Assembly: GCA_003221895.1 (NCBI GenBank)
Contig: QHUJ01000114.1
Span: 1-64,000, forward strand
DNA from: Gemmatimonadota bacterium
Lineage (GTDB): Bacteria > Gemmatimonadota > Gemmatimonadetes > Gemmatimonadales > GWC2-71-9
Direction of reading: 5' to 3'
Length of the DNA: 64,000 bases
Part shown: positions 56,430 through 64,000 of the stretch, one piece after another
Position numbering within the stretch: the stretch's first letter is position 1
How the letters are laid out: every line of letters begins with the position of its first letter
Program-made: the position numbers and the translations under genes
The notes under the pieces: generated by a model
Database searches by the model: none
The model's input: the letters and a program-made list of their open reading frames with translations, nothing else
What the model was told of the DNA's origin: nothing

Positions 56430-57692
56430 CTAACTCCCGAGCGCCGCGAGCGAAGCTGAGAGCTCTCTCAGCGATTCAGTCCGGTATGGGCGCTCAACGG
56501 CGGCGCTCTCGACTCGGTCGGGGGCGCCGCAGTCGTTCATGCCCGCGAGCATGCGTTCTATGCGGAACACAAACTCGTGCAAGCCGTGCGCGGTGGCGAT
56601 TTCCAACGCCTCACGCAGCGAGGTGCCCGCCCTGCGATAATTCCCAAACCGCGCATATCCAATCCCCGCCTTGAGGGCGAAGTCGGTGCGGAGGTTTGGA
56701 GCCGACTGCCCAATGTGCTCGAGGCAGCGCTCCCGCCACCGCTCGAACCCAACGCGATCGTCTCGGGTCGAGGCGCAGTGCATCAAATCGATCATTGCGT
56801 TGGTGAGGTTCTCGCCGTCAACGGCGTGACGAACCACTTCCGCGAGCGCGTTTTCCGCCGGGTTCACATGGCCAAGCCGCAGCAACAGACTGCCCAGGTC
56901 CTTGAGTGTCCGCAGCTGCAGCATCTTGTCTTCATACAGCTGGTAGGCGCGCCACAAATGCGGAGCACCATCCGCGGTTTGGCCGCGTCGCTCGAGAGCA
57001 TTGCCGAGACCGTGCTCCGCTTCGGCCATTCCCCGTCGGAATCCCATCGAGGTCGCGTCGGCAAGCACGGCCCGCCAGCCACGTTCCGCTTCCGCAAGAT
57101 TTCCGCGGAAGTGGAGGACGTTGCACTGTCCGATGCGACTGCTCAGTACCAACTCCCATTCGTCTTCACGCGCAGCGATTCTCCCAGCCTGAGCGTATGC
57201 TGCATCGGCGCCGTCGAAGTCCGCCTGCAGACGACGCACGCGACCGAGCCGCATCCACGCGCTGATATTGTCCGAGGTCGCCAGCCGATCGCCGCCGACG
57301 TCGATCAAGGTGTGTAGCGCGTCCTCGGCTTCCTCGAGACGCGATTCCTGTTCGAGATACAGCGCGTACGCGAACAAAGACGGTCCGATGAGGTGGAGTT
57401 CGCCGGTGCTATGGGCGTCACCCGTCGCACGAACGATGCAGCTGAGATGCGACGCTTCGGTGCCTTCGCCGGCGAGCTCCGCGCAATAGCGCTCGGTCGC
57501 GGCCCACTGATAGCGGAACACGTCCGGGGTCGGCGCTTCGCGATCAGGAGCCAGCAGATCGACGAACCGCAAAGCGAGGAAGGCGCCTTGGCCCAGACGC
57601 ACCTGCGCGGAGGTGGCCGGTTCGTCGGTCACCCGTTGGAGAAACACCGCATGAGGAAGTCCGGCGCGGTGCGCTTTGGCTTCAGTGGTCAT
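56430..57692 (-). CDS. TPR-repeat protein
   Basis: Serial TPR-like helices: EEAEDALHTLIDVGGDRLATSDNISAWMRLGRVRRLQADFDGADAAYAQAGRIA. Confidence 0.75.
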   Translation of the reverse strand: MTTEAKAHRAGLPHAVFLQRVTDEPATSAQVRLGQGAFLALRFVDLLAPDREAPTPDVFRYQWAATERYCAELAGEGTEASHLSCIVRATGDAHSTGELHLIGPSLFAYALYLEQESRLEEAEDALHTLIDVGGDRLATSDNISAWMRLGRVRRLQADFDGADAAYAQAGRIAAREDEWELVLSSRIGQCNVLHFRGNLAEAERGWRAVLADATSMGFRRGMAEAEHGLGNALERRGQTADGAPHLWRAYQLYEDKMLQLRTLKDLGSLLLRLGHVNPAENALAEVVRHAVDGENLTNAMIDLMHCASTRDDRVGFERWRERCLEHIGQSAPNLRTDFALKAGIGYARFGNYRRAGTSLREALEIATAHGLHEFVFRIERMLAGMNDCGAPDRVESAAVERPYRTESLRELSASLAALGS

Positions 57693-57855
57693 CGCGTACC
57701 TTATTTGCAGCCGGTATGCCGAAGGGCAAGACCATCACGCGCAGCAACATAGCCTTTGGGCCGCCGAGGCGTTAGCCCGCAAATGACGCGTTTTCGGGCT
57801 TTTCGCCGGATTTTTCGGGTGCTGGAAGGGTTTCGCTGACAGTTATAACCAATGT

Positions 57856-58284
57856 ATGTCCAAGGGCTTCACACTACTGGAACTCATCGTCGTCACGTGC
57901 ATCGCCGCCATTCTCACGGCTTTCTGGGTGCCACGCGCGGCGAGACTCATAGACTGGCTCGCTACGGAGCGCGCCGTCCGCGATGTCACGACAGCACTGG
58001 CAGTCGGAAGACATGGTGCCGTGATGCGAGCAATTCGCGCGCGAGTTGCATTCGACAGCGACACGATTCGCATCGACCGTCTTGAGCCGCAGGGCTGGGT
58101 TCCCTGGTGGCGGACGCCCGGTCCGGCGAGCCACGGTGTGCAGATGGAGGTCTCGAACCCGGTCGTGTTTTTCGGTCCCAACGGAATGGCATGGGGCGTG
58201 TCTAATACTAAGATCGTATTGCGTCGCGGGTCGCAGGCAGAAACAATTACGATGTCGCGCGTTGGAAGGGTGAAGCACTGGTAG
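57856..58284 (+). CDS. Type IV pilin-like/GspH-FimT-type pseudopilin
   Basis: Prepilin motif KGFTLLELIVVTCIAAILTAF. Confidence 0.9.
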   Translation: MSKGFTLLELIVVTCIAAILTAFWVPRAARLIDWLATERAVRDVTTALAVGRHGAVMRAIRARVAFDSDTIRIDRLEPQGWVPWWRTPGPASHGVQMEVSNPVVFFGPNGMAWGVSNTKIVLRRGSQAETITMSRVGRVKHW

Positions 58285-58398
58285 TGGTGCAACCCTTCAG
58301 CAGGATCGAGCATCTAATCGTATGAAACCTGAATGCGGTGCTGCACGTTTGTTGCAAGGGTCGCGGCTGAAGTGTGACGGCCACTTCACCCGACCGCC

Positions 58399-58436
58399 AA
58401 CCCCGGGGAGCTTCTTGCCCCGGGGTTTGGTCTTTT
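58399..58436. terminator. Bidirectional intrinsic terminator
   Basis: AACCCCGGGG/CCCCGGGGTT then TGGTCTTTT between convergent genes. Confidence 0.75.
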
Positions 58437-59505
58437 AGAGTGTCGGCCCATCTTCGTCGAGGAACACCAGCGTCTGCCGCCGCCCCACGATCCGGACGAG
58501 CGCATCGTAGACGGTGGGGTCGACCACCGTTCCCGACAACTCCGCCATCCGCGCGACCGCCTGTTCAGGCGTCATTTTGTCCTGATACGGTCGGGCCGTC
58601 GTCAGGGCATCGTAAACTTCCGCGGCGCCGATGACTCGTCCACCGAGCGGGATGTCTTCGCCCCGTAATCCGTCGGGATAGCCGGTCCCGTCCCAGCGCT
58701 CGTGGTGGCTTTTCACGATCGAAGCGACGTCGCCCAGGTGCACGAGCGGCGCGAGAATTTGCGCGCCGATGATGACGTGCTGCTTCACATGTTCGAACTC
58801 GTCCGACGTGAGCGGCCCTTCCTTATTCACGACCGCGTCCCGCGTGCCGATCTTGCCCAGATCGTGCAGCCGGCCCGCCATCCGCACGCGGTCCACATCC
58901 TCTTCGGAGAGTCCCAGCTCTGTCGCGATGTTCGCGGAGAAATCCGCGACCCTGGCTGAGTGACCGCGCAGGTACGGATCCTTTGCCTCGAGCGCATTGA
59001 CCAGCGCCTCGAGCGTCGCGGTGGAAACGCGCTCCAACCGGTGTCGCTCGCGTTGCAGCTCGGCGGTCCGCGTCGTGACTTCTTCCTTCAGCCACTGATT
59101 CAGGTGGCGGTTCTCGAGCAGCATCTCGCGCCGCTTCAGCGAGCGTTGGACGGCGCGGCCGAGGTCGGCGAGCTCGATCGGCTTGGTGAGATAGTCCATG
59201 GCGCCGCGCTGCATACAGAGCGCGGCGCTGGTCGCGTCATTGACCGCGGTGAGCATGAGAATGGCGAGGTCCGGCTCGATCTCGAGCGCGTGCGGCACGA
59301 GATCGACCCCGCTGGTCCCCGGCATGCGGATATCCGACAGCATCAGCGAGACCTTGTGAAGGCGCAACTGCTCCAGCGCCTCGTCGGCCGAGCCCGCTGT
59401 GAATACTTCGAACTGCTGTTGTCTTAGAAATTTCCGCAGTGCGTTCCGGATCGGCTCTTCGTCATCGACCACCAGTACGGTGACGACGCCGGCGTGTGCG
59501 GTCAA
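58435..59505 (-). CDS. Response regulator with HD-GYP domain
   Basis: VLVVDDEEPIRNALRKFL...; GHSARVADFSANIATELGL, AGRLHDLGKIG, HHERWDGTGYPDGLRGEDIP. Confidence 0.97.
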   Translation of the reverse strand: MTAHAGVVTVLVVDDEEPIRNALRKFLRQQQFEVFTAGSADEALEQLRLHKVSLMLSDIRMPGTSGVDLVPHALEIEPDLAILMLTAVNDATSAALCMQRGAMDYLTKPIELADLGRAVQRSLKRREMLLENRHLNQWLKEEVTTRTAELQRERHRLERVSTATLEALVNALEAKDPYLRGHSARVADFSANIATELGLSEEDVDRVRMAGRLHDLGKIGTRDAVVNKEGPLTSDEFEHVKQHVIIGAQILAPLVHLGDVASIVKSHHERWDGTGYPDGLRGEDIPLGGRVIGAAEVYDALTTARPYQDKMTPEQAVARMAELSGTVVDPTVYDALVRIVGRRQTLVFLDEDGPTL

Positions 59506-59533
59506 CCGCGGCTCCTTGCGAAGTCAGCGCAAA

Positions 59534-60415
59534 CTAGGAATCGGCCGCGACGAACGCCAGATCCACGGGGCCCGGAACGATGCCGGACTGTCGCGCGCGG
59601 GTGAGGAGCTCGGTCACCGCGCGCCGCCCGGTCGCGCCGTAGTCCACCGTGTAGGCGTTCACGTACATGCCCACAAATTCGTCCACCCGTTTCGCGTCGA
59701 GACCGCGACTGAACCCCTGCGCATGTGCGAGGGCTTCAGCGCGGTGAGCCAATCCGTACTCGATGCTCGCCTTCAGATCGCGCGCAATCGCGCGCATCAG
59801 GCTTTCCCCGAGGTCGCGTCGGACGACGTTGCCGCCGAGCGGCAGGGGGAGTTGTGTCTCCTGATACCACCACTCGCCCATGTCGGCCCAGAGATGTAAA
59901 CCGCGATCGGCGTAGGTCAGCTGGCCCTCATGAATCAGGAGTCCCGCATCGGCGTTTCCGGAAGCGACGCAATCTTCGATTTGATCGAAGGCAACGACAA
60001 CGTGACGCGCGGCCGGCTGGTACAATCGCAGCGCCAGAAATGCCGTCGTCAGCTCACCCGGAACCGCGATCAGACGCCGCGCGAGCGCCGCGCGCGGATC
60101 GCGCGGTGCCGGTTCGCGCGCGACGATGCGCGGGCCGTACCGATCTCCGATGCTCGCTCCGTGGGCGAGCAGCGCATAGCGATCGGCGAGATAGGCATAG
60201 GCGTGGAGGGACACGGCGCTGACTTCCAGCTCACCGGCGAGGGCCCGGCGATTCAGGCTCTCGATGTCCCCGAGCTCGTGCACGTAGCGCCGGCCGCCGG
60301 TGTCGATCTTGCCGGCCGCCATCGCCCAAAACATGAACGCGTCGTCCGCGTCCGGGCTGTGCGCGACGCGAATGATGCCGGGATGCGGGATAGGGGATAC
60401 GGGAAGCGTGGTCAT
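59534..60415 (-). CDS. mqnD: 1,4-dihydroxy-6-naphthoate synthase (futalosine menaquinone pathway)
   Basis: IRVAHSPDADDAFMFWAMAAGKIDT, DIESLNRRALAGELEVSAVSLHAYAYL, LLIHEGQLTYADRGLHLWADMGEWW. Confidence 0.9.
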   Translation of the reverse strand: MTTLPVSPIPHPGIIRVAHSPDADDAFMFWAMAAGKIDTGGRRYVHELGDIESLNRRALAGELEVSAVSLHAYAYLADRYALLAHGASIGDRYGPRIVAREPAPRDPRAALARRLIAVPGELTTAFLALRLYQPAARHVVVAFDQIEDCVASGNADAGLLIHEGQLTYADRGLHLWADMGEWWYQETQLPLPLGGNVVRRDLGESLMRAIARDLKASIEYGLAHRAEALAHAQGFSRGLDAKRVDEFVGMYVNAYTVDYGATGRRAVTELLTRARQSGIVPGPVDLAFVAADS

Positions 60416-61080
60416 GCGCCCAGCCTGCCTCCGGTGACCCGCGAGGCTTCGGTTTTGAAACTCTTCAGAGCGTCGGAGTGGTCGGTGTACTCGGGCCGGT
60501 TCCTTGCCGTCTCTGCGGGCTCATTGCGTAAGAAGTCCGCATAGGCTCGCCGCTCCAGTTGGGTGCTCCCACGCTGCTGATACGCATGGGCACGCAGTAC
60601 ATAGATGAAGAGATGGGTGGGGATCGAGCGCTGGATGGTGTCCGCCTGCGCAAGCGCGGCCTCGACATCCCCGCCCGCCAGCTGCAGCAGGCCAACGTGA
60701 TACCGCGCGTCGGCGTCCAGCTGGGGCAGCTGACCGTAGGCGCCAAGCGCCATAGGAAGGAAGAAGCGGACACTGTCGGTCTTGCCGGCTTCCGCCAAGA
60801 CCATGACGCGGTTGAACAGGCGGTTGGCCCGCTCTTCCGGCGTCATTTGGCTGATATCGGGAGGACGGAGCATGGAGCTAGGAGGTGTAGGCTGCTCCGT
60901 GCTGTCTGCCCTCCGGAGGTTGATTGCAATCACGGCTACCAGTGCACCAAGGGCCACGCCTGCAATTCCCCAGGGCAAGCCGGCGCGCCATCCAGCGGCT
61001 TGGACGCCAACCGCGGCGCCGCATTTATGGCAAAAGCGCCCGCCAGGCGAAAGTTGCGCCCCACAAGCGTGGCATGTCAT
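60412..61080 (-). CDS. Zinc-ribbon plus TM plus TPR-like protein
   Basis: MTCHACGAQLSPGGRFCHKCGAAVG; TM GIAGVALGALVAVIAI. Confidence 0.7.
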   Translation of the reverse strand: MTCHACGAQLSPGGRFCHKCGAAVGVQAAGWRAGLPWGIAGVALGALVAVIAINLRRADSTEQPTPPSSMLRPPDISQMTPEERANRLFNRVMVLAEAGKTDSVRFFLPMALGAYGQLPQLDADARYHVGLLQLAGGDVEAALAQADTIQRSIPTHLFIYVLRAHAYQQRGSTQLERRAYADFLRNEPAETARNRPEYTDHSDALKSFKTEASRVTGGRLGA

Positions 61081-61147
61081 AGGCGTCGGGAATGTAACCA
61101 CGGCAGACGGGCTGGCGGGCGGAGTGAAAGCCGGTAGTGTAGGGCCC

Positions 61148-61393
61148 ATGGCGGCCACTGAGTACGGCAAGCACATGGGCGAGCTGAAACGCGGCGAGCA
61201 GCGCTGGGACGTCTACCTCGAAGGACAGCCTGACACCACCCTCGGCGCGGTGCGGGGTCGCATTCACTTCGTCAGCGGCCAGCAGCACAAGACGACCGGC
61301 TGGATCTTCCTTGAATGGCAGGAGAGGGACATTCAGGAGCGTTTCGGGGAGTTTTCCGCGGTGGAGCTGCTGCATTTTGTGGAGTCGTTGTAG
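61148..61393 (+). CDS. Hypothetical 81-aa protein
   Basis: MAATEYGKHMGELKRGEQRWDVYLEGQPDTTLGAVRGRIHFVS... Confidence 0.6.
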   Translation: MAATEYGKHMGELKRGEQRWDVYLEGQPDTTLGAVRGRIHFVSGQQHKTTGWIFLEWQERDIQERFGEFSAVELLHFVESL

Positions 61394-61489
61394 CGCATTT
61401 GTTGCACATTTGAGCACACAGTTTGCACATTTCATTGTGTGCAAATGTGAATTGAGCGGTTTTCTTGCAGATCGTGCCCGGTTTTCTTG
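61391..61489 (+). promoter_or_regulatory. Helically phased repeats upstream of glnA
   Basis: TTGCACATTT at 61402 and 61423 with a diverged copy at 61391; CGGTTTTCTTG at 61457 and 61479. Confidence 0.65.
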
Positions 61490-61515
61490 ACACCCCTGCA
61501 AATCCCCTCTAGGTT
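61487..61515 (+). promoter_or_regulatory. Sigma70-type promoter of glutamine synthetase gene
   Basis: TTGACA-N17-TAGGTT. Confidence 0.7.
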
Positions 61516-61573
61516 CCTGCATGGCTCGCCGCTTGCAAAAAGGCTCCACGACTCGGGAAGGAGATCCCACCCA

Positions 61574-63043
61574 ATGACCGCTACGCTGGAACCCACCGCG
61601 ACCGGTGGCGCGAAGACATCTGCGGGCCCGTCGCCCGCGGATGTGATTCGCAAAGCCAAGGAAGCTGGAGTTCAGGTCGTCGACGTCCGCTTTACCGACC
61701 TGCCCGGCACCTGGCAGCATTTCTCGCTTCCGCTGAAGGAGCTCGAGGAAGACACCTTCAAGGACGGTTTGGGCTTTGACGGCTCGTCGATCCGCGGCTT
61801 CCAGGCGATCAACGAGAGCGACATGCTGTTGATTCCGGATCCGGCGAGCGCGTTCGTGGATCCCTGCCTGCAGGTGCCGACGCTGTCTCTGACGTGCGAC
61901 ATCGTCGACCCGATCACCCGCGAACCCTACTCCCGGGATCCGCGGTATGTCGCGCGCAAGGCGGAGGCGTTTCTGAAGAAGAGCGGCGTCGCCACGACAG
62001 CGTACTTCGGGCCTGAGGCGGAGTTCTACATCTTCAACTCGGTGCGCTTCGATCAGAACGCGCACGAGGGCTATTACCACATCGATTCCGAAGAGGGCAT
62101 CTGGAACAGCGGTACCAACGGCACGGCGAACCTGGGCCACCGTCCCCGTCACAAAGAGGGCTATTTCCCGGTGCCGCCGACCGACCGGCTGCAGGACCTG
62201 CGCTCCAGGATCATGCTCGCGATGATCGCGTCGGGCATCGAAGTCGAAGTGCATCACCACGAGGTCGGCACCGCGGGCCAGACGGAAATCGACATGCGCT
62301 ACAACACGCTGACCCGCATGGCCGATCAGATCATGATGTACAAGTATATCGTGAAGAACGTCTGCGCCGCGAACGGCTATACGGCGACGTTCATGCCGAA
62401 GCCGATGTTCGGCGACAACGGCTCGGGGATGCACGTCCACATGAGCCTGTGGAACGGCACGAACAACCTGTTCTTCGACAAGAACGGCTACGCGTTGATC
62501 TCCGACTCGGCGCGGTGGTACATCGGCGGGCTGATCAAACACGCGGCGGCCTTGCTGGCCTTCGCGGCGCCGACGACGAACAGCTACCGCCGGCTGGTGC
62601 CTGGTTATGAGGCGCCGATCAATCTGATTTACTCGCAGCGCAACCGGTCGGCGATTTGCCGCATCCCGATGTACTCGACGTCGCCGAAGGCGAAGCGGCT
62701 CGAGTTCCGGGCGCCCGATCCCTCGGCGAACCCGTATCTCACGTTTGCGGCGTTGCTCATGGCCGGTCTCGACGGCATCAAGAACAAGATCGAGCCGCCC
62801 AAGCCGATGGACGTGGATCTGTACGAGCTGGAGCCAGAGGAGCGCAAGCATGTGAAGAACACGCCCGGAACTCTGCAGGAATCATTGGCGGCGCTGCAAG
62901 CCGACCACGCGTTCCTGCTCGAGGGCGGAGTCTTCACGCAGGATCTGATCGACACCTGGTTGACGATGAAGAAGGTGAAGGATGTCGACGCGGTGGCACT
63001 GCGGCCGCATCCGTACGAGTTCTTCCTGTACTACGACGCCTGA
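61574..63043 (+). CDS. glnA: Type I glutamine synthetase
   Basis: GFDGSSIRGFQAINESDMLLIPD, EAEFYIF, MPKPMFGDNGSGMHVHMSLW, NRSAICRIP, LYELEPEE. Confidence 0.98.
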   Translation: MTATLEPTATGGAKTSAGPSPADVIRKAKEAGVQVVDVRFTDLPGTWQHFSLPLKELEEDTFKDGLGFDGSSIRGFQAINESDMLLIPDPASAFVDPCLQVPTLSLTCDIVDPITREPYSRDPRYVARKAEAFLKKSGVATTAYFGPEAEFYIFNSVRFDQNAHEGYYHIDSEEGIWNSGTNGTANLGHRPRHKEGYFPVPPTDRLQDLRSRIMLAMIASGIEVEVHHHEVGTAGQTEIDMRYNTLTRMADQIMMYKYIVKNVCAANGYTATFMPKPMFGDNGSGMHVHMSLWNGTNNLFFDKNGYALISDSARWYIGGLIKHAAALLAFAAPTTNSYRRLVPGYEAPINLIYSQRNRSAICRIPMYSTSPKAKRLEFRAPDPSANPYLTFAALLMAGLDGIKNKIEPPKPMDVDLYELEPEERKHVKNTPGTLQESLAALQADHAFLLEGGVFTQDLIDTWLTMKKVKDVDAVALRPHPYEFFLYYDA

Positions 63044-63056
63044 CAACTAGGGCGGC

Positions 63057-64000
63057 ATGGACGACAGGGGCGGCAGGGTGAAAACCGTGCCGCCCTTGCC
63101 GCCTGTGACTTCCGTGACGACGAAACGCGAAATCTTAGAGACAGCCAAAAAGCAGGACGTCTCCTCGCTGCGTCTCCAATTCACCGACATCCTCGGCGTC
63201 AACAAGAATGTCGAAGTGCCCGAGAGCCAGTTCGCGAAGGCGCTCGAAGGCGACATCATGTTCGACGGGTCGTCGATCGAAGGCTTCGTGCGGATCGAGG
63301 AATCAGACATGGTGCTCAAGCCCGACCTCGAGACCTTCCGCGTGCTTCCCAATGGGGATGCCGCGGGCAAGGTCGCGCGGGTGATCTGCGACATCTACAA
63401 CCCCGACGGCACGGCGTTCGCCGGCTGCACGCGGCAGGCGTTGCAGCGGCAGATCGCCCAAGCCAAATCGCTGGGCTACGAGATGATGGCGGGGGTCGAA
63501 GCCGAGTTCTTCATCTTTCAGCTGGATGCCGACGGTGAGCCGACGACGGTGACGCACGATCACGGCGGCTACTTCGATCAGACGCCGGTGGACCGGGCCG
63601 AGGAGATTCGCCGCCTCATCGTGAAGGATCTCGTCGCCATGGGATTCGAGGTGGAAGCGGGGCATCACGAGGTGGCGCCGGGGCAGCACGAAATCGATTT
63701 TCGCTACGCCGAAGCGCTGGCGACTGCCGACAATCTGGCGACGTTTCGCTTCGTCGTGCGGAACGTCGCGTATCGGCACGGATTCCTGGCGACCTTCATG
63801 CCCAAGCCGATCTTCGGTCAGAATGGGTCGGGCATGCACACGCACCAGTCGCTCTTTCGCAAAGGCAGTAACGCCTTCCACGACCCGAAGGGTCAGTGGG
63901 AGCTGTCGGACGTCGCCTTGTCGTACATTGCCGGATTGCTGACGCACGCCCGCGGCTTCTGCGCCGTCACAAATCCGCTCGTGAACAGCTATAAGCGGCT
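63057..64000 (+). CDS. Second type I glutamine synthetase, 3' truncated by window edge
   Basis: MFDGSSIEGFVRIEESDMVLKPD, EAEFFIF, MPKPIFGQNGSGMHTHQSLF; absent from ORF track because no stop lies in the window. Confidence 0.95.
   Translation, partial: MDDRGGRVKTVPPLPPVTSVTTKREILETAKKQDVSSLRLQFTDILGVNKNVEVPESQFAKALEGDIMFDGSSIEGFVRIEESDMVLKPDLETFRVLPNGDAAGKVARVICDIYNPDGTAFAGCTRQALQRQIAQAKSLGYEMMAGVEAEFFIFQLDADGEPTTVTHDHGGYFDQTPVDRAEEIRRLIVKDLVAMGFEVEAGHHEVAPGQHEIDFRYAEALATADNLATFRFVVRNVAYRHGFLATFMPKPIFGQNGSGMHTHQSLFRKGSNAFHDPKGQWELSDVALSYIAGLLTHARGFCAVTNPLVNSYKR

Noticed and set aside
61441-61573. Sigma54 promoter for glnA
   Set aside because: No TGGCAC-N5-TTGC element; a sigma70-like TTGACA-N17-TAGGTT is present instead
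61025-62851. 608-aa minus-strand ORF
   Set aside because: Antisense to glnA and spanning its promoter; composition typical of a shadow ORF

Overview
High-GC bacterial chromosome segment. Gene content and style suggest Gemmatimonadota, but this is inference only. No rRNA, tRNA, IS element, prophage or CRISPR array was recognised. The dominant feature is a ~19 kb, almost uninterrupted, same-strand run (about 14303-33340) with many ATGA/GTGA stop-start overlaps. It encodes an Mrp ATPase, a zinc-ribbon/PCP_red protein, a ferredoxin, a double-Usp protein with two PCP_red-like segments, a radical SAM/SPASM/PCP_red protein, a CydA-like membrane oxidase subunit with no CydB next to it, three c-type cytochromes (one fused to an ethylbenzene-dehydrogenase-like domain), a cupredoxin-like protein, a complete coxBACD oxidase with ctaB, two tiny membrane ORFs absent from the ORF track, and a heme module starting with a ChdC(HemQ)-Rieske fusion. 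Other notable items: (i) an ECF sigma locus with two CBM48-like proteins and an exactly centred dyad in its divergent intergenic region; (ii) a 31-aa Cys-codon-rich leader ORF plus a perfect 15-bp hairpin upstream of an ssuE / ATP-grasp / ssuD-like operon, with cysteine-attenuation architecture; (iii) a ~430-nt non-coding locus with its own promoter, closing helix, hairpins and terminator; (iv) a cspA leader with an early intrinsic terminator; (v) an AraC-like gene preceded by an 18-bp direct repeat with 21-bp period; (vi) tandem type-I glutamine synthetases behind helically phased repeats. All family calls are by eye from the translations; no searches were run.
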